From assembly GCA_011064865.1 (NCBI GenBank), contig JAAKFX010000034.1:1-14312 (forward strand): a stretch of 14,312 nt of DNA. Reading direction: 5' to 3'. The DNA is from Candidatus Anoxychlamydiales bacterium (lineage in GTDB: Bacteria > Chlamydiota > Chlamydiia > Chlamydiales > SM23-39). Below are positions 5,904-10,991 of this stretch, piece after piece. The notes below the pieces were generated by a model that saw only the letters and a program-made list of their open reading frames with translations, did no database searches and had not been told where the DNA came from. The position numbers and the translations under genes were made by a program. Position 1 is the first letter of the stretch, and every line of letters begins with the position of its first letter.

Positions 5904-7070
5904 ATGACAAGGCTATTTTTAGTAATTATCATGTTATTATTTTCTGGCAATTTAATGGCAGAGACAACGCAAGAAAACAACTCTAATTTCAAGTCTTTTA
6001 CAGCAAAAATTACTGGCTCAAAAGTAAGACTTAGAGCAGGTGCTGATTTAGATAGTTCTGTAGTTTCTCAATTAAATAAGAATGATCTTGTATTAGTTGT
6101 GCAAAATGCTGGAGATTTTTGGGCAATAAAACCACTTCCTAATACAAAATCTTATGTATTTAGAAGTTATATAATCGAAGATGTTATAGAAGCTGATAGA
6201 GTAAATGTTAGACTAGAGCCTAATCTAGACGCTCCTATAATTGGTCAACTCAAAAATAAAGATAAGATTCATGGCAATGTATGCGCAGAAAACAACAAAT
6301 GGCTAGAGATTACCCCTCCAGCTGATGTTTGTTTTTATATTTCAAAAGAGTATCTAACATATGCTGGTGACAGCAATTTGTATACAAAAATGCAATTTAA
6401 AAAAAGTGAAGTTGAAAAGCTTTTAAATTCTGCATATTTCATTACACAATTAGAGTGTAAAAAACCATATGATGAAATGGCTCCACAAGACGCGATTGAA
6501 CAGTTTGATCTGATCATAAAAGATTATTCAGAATTCCCTCAATATGTCCAACAAGCAAAAGAGGGTTTAGCTTTACTTCAAGATAACTATTTACAGAAAA
6601 AAATCGCTTATTTGGAAGCAAAAGCAAATATTTCACAAAATGAAAAAGATAAACTATTATATGCAGTGGAAAAAGCTAAAACATTTGAAGAACAAGATCA
6701 AACGCTACAGCAAAATTCACACAAAAAAATAACTACTAAGATGAAATTCTGGGAAACCGTAGAAGAAGCTCTCTACGCTACTTGGACAACTTTTCATCCT
6801 GAGAAAAAACTAGGTGATTTTTATAAAGAACAAGAGATTAATGCTATAGCAATTGTAGGTATAATAGAGGGCTATACTCAAGGGATTAAAAATAAACCTG
6901 GTGATTATATTGTAAAGCTTGCAGATCCTACAAAAAAAGCGTTTATCTATAGTACTAAAGTAAATTTAGATGACTATGTTGGAAAAAAGGTTTCTTTAAA
7001 AGTATCGCCAAGACCGAACAATAATTTTGCTTATCCTGCATATTTTGTAAATCAAGTAGAAATTCAATAA
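5904..7070 (+). CDS. Secreted SH3b-domain protein, 388 aa
   Basis: A clear Sec signal peptide (hydrophobic 4-16, cut probable after LMA at 19) leads to two bacterial SH3 domains, about 33-93 (SKVRLRAGADLDSSVVSQL, then a W/YVF strand) and 94-154 (DRVNVRLEPNLDAPIIGQL). SH3b domains commonly bind peptidoglycan stem peptides or other envelope components. A helical, Lys/Glu-rich middle (about 165-300) and a beta-rich C-terminal domain (about 313-388) follow. The protein should work in the periplasm or be exported. The ATG at 5904 has AAGAGGG at good spacing (5893-5899). A TATAAT at 5862-5867 could be its -10 box, though no -35 is visible. I recall a similar secreted protein, CT017, at this place in C. 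trachomatis. An intrinsic terminator follows. Confidence 0.87.
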   Translation: MTRLFLVIIMLLFSGNLMAETTQENNSNFKSFTAKITGSKVRLRAGADLDSSVVSQLNKNDLVLVVQNAGDFWAIKPLPNTKSYVFRSYIIEDVIEADRVNVRLEPNLDAPIIGQLKNKDKIHGNVCAENNKWLEITPPADVCFYISKEYLTYAGDSNLYTKMQFKKSEVEKLLNSAYFITQLECKKPYDEMAPQDAIEQFDLIIKDYSEFPQYVQQAKEGLALLQDNYLQKKIAYLEAKANISQNEKDKLLYAVEKAKTFEEQDQTLQQNSHKKITTKMKFWETVEEALYATWTTFHPEKKLGDFYKEQEINAIAIVGIIEGYTQGIKNKPGDYIVKLADPTKKAFIYSTKVNLDDYVGKKVSLKVSPRPNNNFAYPAYFVNQVEIQ

Positions 7071-7081
7071 AAGTTTCAGAA

Positions 7082-7122
7082 AATAGCTTTAGATCTAAGA
7101 ATATCTAAAGCTATTTTTTTTT
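7082..7122 (+). terminator. Intrinsic terminator after SH3b gene
   Basis: A 13-bp perfect stem (AATAGCTTTAGAT at 7082-7094, ATCTAAAGCTATT at 7103-7115) with an 8-base loop is followed by a nine-T tract (7114-7122). It ends the SWIM/SH3b transcription. On the - strand the tract is only four T, so it may stop the opposing operon less well. Confidence 0.9.
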
Positions 7123-7149
7123 ATTATTAAAATAGATTTGAAAATCAAT

Positions 7150-7722
7150 CTAATCTTCAATAATGATATCTAAAAAATTCAGAAGTGAATAAACATCTGG
7201 TTTAGAAAATTTAGCTTTTTGCATTTTATTATTGATAGGATCAATGCTATAATTAATAGCTTTTAAGAAATTAGCTTCTTTTAAATTTGCATTATGAAAT
7301 CTTGTTGCTTCAAGATTAGTGTTTGAAAAAATAGCTTTAAAAAGATCTGTATTAATAAAATCACATCTTCTAATTATACTTTCATCAAAAGAGGTATTTT
7401 TCAAAATCATATCTGCAAAATTACATGTCTCTAAAAGGCATTTTTTAAATTCTATTGAAAGCAGAAAACTGTCACATTGAAAAAAATGAATTCCCACTAA
7501 TTTAGTATCTTGAAACAAAACATTTTGAAGTTTAGCTTTCTCAAACTTTATTAAACTTAAATTACAATTTTTAAATTCACAATCTTGCAATTTTGCATTT
7601 GAAAAGTTTACATTTGAAAAATCGCAATTTTCAAATGAACACTCTACAAAAGATTTATGCTGAAAATTTTGATTTGAAAAATTTTCTTTTATAAATTTTT
7701 TATTTTCAACTTCACTTTTCAT
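7150..7722 (-). CDS. Pentapeptide-repeat protein, 190 aa
   Basis: Phe or Leu recurs every fifth residue (15, 20, 25, 30, 35, 40, 45, 50, 55, 60, 65, 70, 75, 80), slips by two near 85-92, then resumes (92, 97, 102, up to 152). This is the right-handed quadrilateral beta-helix of the pentapeptide-repeat family. The C-terminal cap (NYSIDPINNKM, then AKFSKPDVYSLLNFLDIIIED) is a conserved ending in one subfamily. Some members (Qnr, MfpA, McbG) mimic DNA and bind gyrase; others have no known role, so gyrase binding is only a possibility. No signal peptide is seen. Its ATG lies two bases after the rmuC stop with no strong Shine-Dalgarno, so translation is probably coupled to rmuC. Confidence 0.88.
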   Translation of the reverse strand: MKSEVENKKFIKENFSNQNFQHKSFVECSFENCDFSNVNFSNAKLQDCEFKNCNLSLIKFEKAKLQNVLFQDTKLVGIHFFQCDSFLLSIEFKKCLLETCNFADMILKNTSFDESIIRRCDFINTDLFKAIFSNTNLEATRFHNANLKEANFLKAINYSIDPINNKMQKAKFSKPDVYSLLNFLDIIIED

Positions 7723-7724
7723 AA

Positions 7725-8870
7725 TTAAAGTTTTTCCAAAGAGTTCACATTACATGTTTTATTTATCTCTTCAAGTGCGTTTTCTTCACTAAATTTTCCC
7801 AATTTTTTTGCACTAACCAATACTCTAGAATTTAAAGAGGCTATAGCCTGATTATACGCATCTACACCTGTAGATAAATTTCTACCGAGTTTTATAAAAT
7901 GAGAATTCATAGTTATTAGCCTTTCATAGAGTTCCTTACCTAGCTTTGCAATTTCATGAGTATTTTCAGACATCTCACTCTCTTTCCAAATATGTGCGAT
8001 TGTTTTGAGTATTGCTATCAAAGTAGTTGGGGTCGCGATAATTATATTTTTAGCCGCTGCCATCTCTAAAAGAGTAGGATCTATGCTTACAGCAGAGCTT
8101 AAAATAGCTTCTGCTGGCAGAAATAATATAACATATTCAGGGCTAAAATCAAATTTAGAAAAATACTGTTTAGAAGCGAGATCATTTATATGTTTTCTTA
8201 AATTTAGAGCATGGGATTTTAATTTCTGCTCTCTATTTTCATCTTGTTTTTCTTGAGCATCTAAATAGGCCTCTATAGGGGTTTTCGCATCGACTATTAT
8301 CTGTTTTCTGCCGGGAAGCCTAATTATGAGATCTGGTCGATATACTTTATCCTCATGAATCGTTGATTTTTGTTCAAAAAAATCGCAATTATTCAAAAGA
8401 CCTGCAAGCTCTACTACCCTTTTTAGATGAATTTGCCCCCAGGAACCTCTAACATTTGGTGATTTTAAAGCTTTTGAAAGATTTGCAGCTTCTGTTCTTA
8501 GATTCTTCTCACTATCTATTAACATTTGAATCTGTTTATTTAAAGCTTCATAAGCACCTTTTCTTTGAGTTTCTACATCTTTGTTATAACTATCGAGTTT
8601 ATCCATTGACTCTTTTACAGGTTCTAGAATCTTTTCCAACTCTTTTTGTTTATGCTCGATATTTGCTTGAAAACCTAAATGATATTTTTCGAAATTTTCT
8701 TTTGCTAAATCTATAAAAGATCGATTATTTTTTTGCATGACATCAAAAGACATGCTTTTAAAAGAATTTTCTAGTGATTTTTTAGCTCCTTTAAGATTTA
8801 TATTTATCCAAATCAAAATAAGAAAAGCAAAAACAAACAAAACGGCTAACATAAAAATAGTAGATTGCAT
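7725..8870 (-). CDS. rmuC: RmuC family protein, 381 aa
   Basis: RmuC proteins limit recombination at inverted repeats and carry a nuclease-like PD-(D/E)xK fold. Here an N-terminal membrane anchor (residues 5-24) and a long coiled coil (about 30-135) precede the RmuC core. SWGQIHLKRVVELAGL (143-158), YRPDLIIRLPG (177-187) and IIVDAKTPIEAYL (191-203) give the putative catalytic Asp180, Asp194 and Lys196. YVILFLPAEAILSSA (246-260) and ATPTTLIAILKTIAHIWK (279-296) are further family signatures. The strong AAAGGAGAT (8877-8885) fixes the ATG at 8870. It is the second gene of a pssA-rmuC-pentapeptide operon; pssA next to rmuC is also chlamydial order as I recall it (CT826/CT825). All key residues are present. 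Confidence 0.93.
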   Translation of the reverse strand: MQSTIFMLAVLFVFAFLILIWININLKGAKKSLENSFKSMSFDVMQKNNRSFIDLAKENFEKYHLGFQANIEHKQKELEKILEPVKESMDKLDSYNKDVETQRKGAYEALNKQIQMLIDSEKNLRTEAANLSKALKSPNVRGSWGQIHLKRVVELAGLLNNCDFFEQKSTIHEDKVYRPDLIIRLPGRKQIIVDAKTPIEAYLDAQEKQDENREQKLKSHALNLRKHINDLASKQYFSKFDFSPEYVILFLPAEAILSSAVSIDPTLLEMAAAKNIIIATPTTLIAILKTIAHIWKESEMSENTHEIAKLGKELYERLITMNSHFIKLGRNLSTGVDAYNQAIASLNSRVLVSAKKLGKFSEENALEEINKTCNVNSLEKL

Positions 8871-8939
8871 CTAAATATCTCCTTTTAAAAAAGGATAATA
8901 AAGATCAGATTTTAATGACAATTTTAAGATGATTTTTAG

Positions 8940-9791
8940 TTAAAAATTTAGCTGATCATTATCATCGTCATCGTCGGGATCAAAATCTTTTAGAGTTTTA
9001 GATTTTTTCCCAGCTATTAATCTAATTATAGATAAAACAAAAGCAATAAAGATATATACCCATGAAATAATTAATAAAACTAAAGAAAAGTAATAAAAAA
9101 TTCCATATAGAAACAATACAGCTACTAAAACAGTAAAAAAGGCTAAGTTAAATGATGGCATTCTAAAATTGAGTCTTTTGAGTGATGGGAATTTCCATCG
9201 ACTCACCATCAAATATCCTAAAATAATATTGATTACAGTTAGAGTTATTGCTCTTGTGATATTTGAAATATCAACAAAATTCAATAAATAAGGAGAAAGC
9301 AAAAATAAATTCGTTGAGACAGCTACGGCAGCTGCTGCTGGAATTGGAAGGCCTGTAAAATTCTTGTTTTGAATAGACATTTCAACAATATTGCCTTTAG
9401 CTTCTATAGATTTGGTATTAAATCTTACTAATCTGAGCATCCCGCAAAGAGAATAGATCATAGCTCCTGTTGCTACTGTGAAAGATAGTATAGTTCCATG
9501 ATCTAAAGAAAGAGTTTTTAAAAGCAAAACAGATGGAGCAACACCAAAAGATATAGCATCAGCCAAAGAATCGAACATGAGTCCAAAATCGCTATGTGCT
9601 TTAAAAGCTCTTGCAACAGCACCATCTACAAAATCTGCAAGTGCAACTAAAAGCAGCAACAATACCGCATTTTTAACCATCTCAAAATTACCTGTTCCAG
9701 GCTCGATCATATTCACTTTGAATATTACAAATAGACCTATCGCTAAGCCAAAAGCAGTAATAATATTAGGTATTAATGATATGCGTTTCAT
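8940..9791 (-). CDS. pssA: CDP-diacylglycerol-serine O-phosphatidyltransferase (PssA), 283 aa
   Basis: It makes phosphatidylserine from CDP-diacylglycerol and serine in the inner membrane, the step before phosphatidylethanolamine. The CDP-alcohol phosphatidyltransferase motif D-G-x2-A-R-x8-G-x3-D-x3-D is complete (Asp56, Gly57, Ala60, Arg61, Gly70, Asp74, Asp78). Several hydrophobic helices span the rest, and the C-terminus is a very acidic tail (DPDDDDDND). The ATG at 9791 (MKRISLIPN) is preferred because it gives the usual N-terminus; a TTG three codons upstream (9800) would be in frame but has no ribosome-binding site. The ATG itself has only a weak purine stretch (GAAAGAA). It heads the operon with rmuC 69 bases downstream. 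PssA of this length fits the type II, integral-membrane class. Confidence 0.93.
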   Translation of the reverse strand: MKRISLIPNIITAFGLAIGLFVIFKVNMIEPGTGNFEMVKNAVLLLLLVALADFVDGAVARAFKAHSDFGLMFDSLADAISFGVAPSVLLLKTLSLDHGTILSFTVATGAMIYSLCGMLRLVRFNTKSIEAKGNIVEMSIQNKNFTGLPIPAAAAVAVSTNLFLLSPYLLNFVDISNITRAITLTVINIILGYLMVSRWKFPSLKRLNFRMPSFNLAFFTVLVAVLFLYGIFYYFSLVLLIISWVYIFIAFVLSIIRLIAGKKSKTLKDFDPDDDDDNDQLNF

Positions 9792-9820
9792 TTCTTTCAA
9801 TTTAATTTTTCTAAAATGAT

Positions 9821-9839
9821 ACTAAATCAATCATTTAGT
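9821..9839. promoter_or_regulatory. Inverted repeat upstream of pssA
   Basis: ACTAAAT (9821-9827) and ATTTAGT (9833-9839) surround five bases, about 30 bases before the pssA ATG and between the divergent pssA and coiled-coil genes. It could be an operator or a leader hairpin for pssA. Evidence is symmetry alone. Confidence 0.3.
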
Positions 9840-9901
9840 TTCTAACATAATTATTAGCTTTTACAATTTTTCAAATCTATAAAAATAATAAATAATTTTC
9901 A

Positions 9902-9910
9902 TGCTATAAT
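9902..9910 (+). promoter_or_regulatory. Extended -10 promoter for 93-aa gene
   Basis: TGCTATAAT is a perfect extended -10 element. No -35 box is seen at 16-18 bases, which extended -10 promoters can tolerate. Transcription would begin near 9917, at the edge of the AAGGAG ribosome-binding site (9918-9923), so the leader would be only about 14 bases. Confidence 0.6.
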
Positions 9911-9930
9911 AAAAAAAAAGGAGCCTATTA

Positions 9931-10212
9931 ATGGTTGAAGATGATTCTAACGACTTTACTATCAATTCCTTAGACGAAAAAACAAGAAAAGCGAATCTAT
10001 TAAAAGAAGAATTAGAAGTAAATTTTCAAGAGCAAATCCTTGTAAATAAGAGAATTAGCTTAATCAAAGAGACCTTTAAAACCATGCCAAACACAGAAAG
10101 CGATTATGCTATTTTGCTCACTCAAGTAGAAATGGATCAGATTCAATTAGATGAGCTCAAATACAGAGAAAACGAGCTAAAAGCAAGAATCTTTACATAC
10201 CTAAACTCCTAA
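9931..10212 (+). CDS. Small coiled-coil protein, 93 aa
   Basis: I do not recognise this protein. After an acidic N-terminal segment (MVEDDSNDF) almost all of it is predicted helix with heptad-like Leu/Ile spacing: residues 18-50 (KTRKANLLKEELEV...) and 59-93 (YAILLTQVEMDQIQ...), split by a turn at TMPNTESD (51-58). This is the shape of an antiparallel helical hairpin. No Cys, no membrane segment, no signal peptide. The start is secure: ATG with AAGGAG at ideal spacing behind an extended -10. Small helical hairpins include secretion chaperones and prefoldin-like proteins, but nothing ties this one to a function. It is followed 90 bases later by the acidic 50-mer, which has its own promoter. 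Confidence 0.75.
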   Translation: MVEDDSNDFTINSLDEKTRKANLLKEELEVNFQEQILVNKRISLIKETFKTMPNTESDYAILLTQVEMDQIQLDELKYRENELKARIFTYLNS

Positions 10213-10241
10213 TAATTAATAACATATATTGCGCTTTTTCC

Positions 10242-10270
10242 TTTACAAAAAAGCAAATATTTGCTATACT
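10242..10270 (+). promoter_or_regulatory. Promoter of acidic 50-aa gene with spacer palindrome
   Basis: TTTACA (10242-10247), a 17-bp spacer and TATACT (10265-10270) with extended TG at 10262-10263 make a near-ideal vegetative promoter. A perfect 14-bp palindrome AGCAAATATTTGCT (10252-10265) fills the spacer and touches the -10 box. Its left part, AAGCAAATATT, recurs at 10292-10302 directly before the start codon. The placement is that of a repressor operator. Confidence 0.65.
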
Positions 10271-10302
10271 TTTCTTTAGATAATGTTGGAGAAGCAAATA
10301 TT

Positions 10303-10455
10303 ATGCGTATAGCTAAAGATAAAAAATATTTATATAATAATCAAATAGATGAAGCTATTTTAAATCCTGAAGTAGACGAAGAAGTTTTAGATCCTGAAGA
10401 AGCTGATGAAGGTTTTGAGAAAGACCTAGAAGATGTATTAGATCCGATTTATTAG
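10303..10455 (+). CDS. Very acidic small protein, 50 aa
   Basis: I do not recognise it. After a short basic start (MRIAKDKKYL) it carries 17 Asp/Glu against five Lys/Arg in total, with three Leu-(Asn/Asp)-Pro motifs at residues 20-22, 29-31 and 46-48. No membrane segment is seen. The ATG at 10303 is chosen because it follows GGAG (10288-10291) and a promoter whose start would lie near 10277; a longer frame from a TTG at 10261 would begin inside the promoter. It stands directly before a gene for a very basic histone-like protein, so acting as a charge partner is conceivable but unproven. Confidence 0.6.
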   Translation: MRIAKDKKYLYNNQIDEAILNPEVDEEVLDPEEADEGFEKDLEDVLDPIY

Positions 10456-10622
10456 AGGCTCATTAAAAAACTTTTCATGAATTCAAAATAGATCTTACAA
10501 TATTTCTTTCATTTTCAATCATTTATGATATTTTTTCCTAATATCCCAATAAATTAATATTATTAAATATAAAATTTAATATAATAAAAATAGATATAGA
10601 ACTACTTAATATAGGGTTTATT
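10456..10622. other. AT-rich gap before histone-like gene
   Basis: These 167 bases hold no gene. The T/A-rich right half could carry the promoter of the histone-like gene, but I cannot single out a -35/-10 pair among many TATAAT-like words. Confidence 0.5.
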
Positions 10623-10919
10623 ATGAAAAAAACCAAAAAAAGAAAAAAAACAGTAAAAAAAACTTATAAAAAACCAGCTCGCAAACCAACGACAAAAAGA
10701 AAAAAAACGACAAAAAGAAAAAGTGTAAAAAAACCGATTTGGGAAGCGCATGTACAGCATATGGAAAAAAGGATCAATGCAGCTTTAAACAAGCTTAAAA
10801 GAGATGTTAAAAGAAAAGCTTCTTATAAAATCATTGAAGAAGATAATAACGAACTATTGATGCTGCTTGGCGAGTGTAATTATATTGTAAGAGAATTCCA
10901 CGAGAAGAAAGCTGGTTAA
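10623..10919 (+). CDS. Histone H1-like basic DNA-binding protein, 98 aa
   Basis: The first 38 residues include 22 Lys/Arg with Thr/Pro spacers and no acidic residue, like the tails of eukaryotic H1 and chlamydial Hc1/Hc2 (HctA/HctB), which compact the chromosome late in development. Residues 41-98 form a helical domain (HVQHMEKRINAALNKLKRDV, then a Glu-rich helix with one Cys). In Hc1 the helical part comes first and the basic part last; here the order is reversed, so it is not a simple HctA orthologue. It should bind DNA without sequence preference in the nucleoid. The ATG follows AGGG at good spacing. The coding start is dense in A6-A8 runs, which are prone to slippage. A terminator-shaped hairpin lies 31 bases after the stop. 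Confidence 0.75.
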   Translation: MKKTKKRKKTVKKTYKKPARKPTTKRKKTTKRKSVKKPIWEAHVQHMEKRINAALNKLKRDVKRKASYKIIEEDNNELLMLLGECNYIVREFHEKKAG

Positions 10920-10950
10920 AAATAAGACTAGCACTAAATCTTAATCTGTT

Positions 10951-10991
10951 CTAACTTAGTTGTTTTTACTTAAACTAAGTTAGGATTTTTT
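10951..10991 (+). terminator. Terminator-shaped hairpin abutting protease start codon
   Basis: CTAACTTAGTT (10951-10961) and AACTAAGTTAG (10973-10983) make an 11-bp perfect stem with an 11-base loop, then GA and six T. The shape is that of an intrinsic terminator for the histone-like gene, but the T-tract ends at the ATG of the M16C protease (10992), and the only Shine-Dalgarno (AGGA, 10982-10985) overlaps the 3' arm. It may end upstream transcription, gate protease translation, or both. Confidence 0.7.

Noticed and set aside
8005..8716. Open frames on the + strand inside rmuC, one rich in hydrophobic residues
   Set aside because: They lie opposite conserved RmuC motifs; hydrophobicity follows from the complementary codons.
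9792..9800. TTG start for pssA three codons upstream of the ATG
   Set aside because: No ribosome-binding site precedes it, and the ATG at 9791 gives the normal PssA N-terminus.
10261..10302. Longer frame of the acidic protein from a TTG at 10261
   Set aside because: It would start inside the -10 promoter element, upstream of the likely transcript start.
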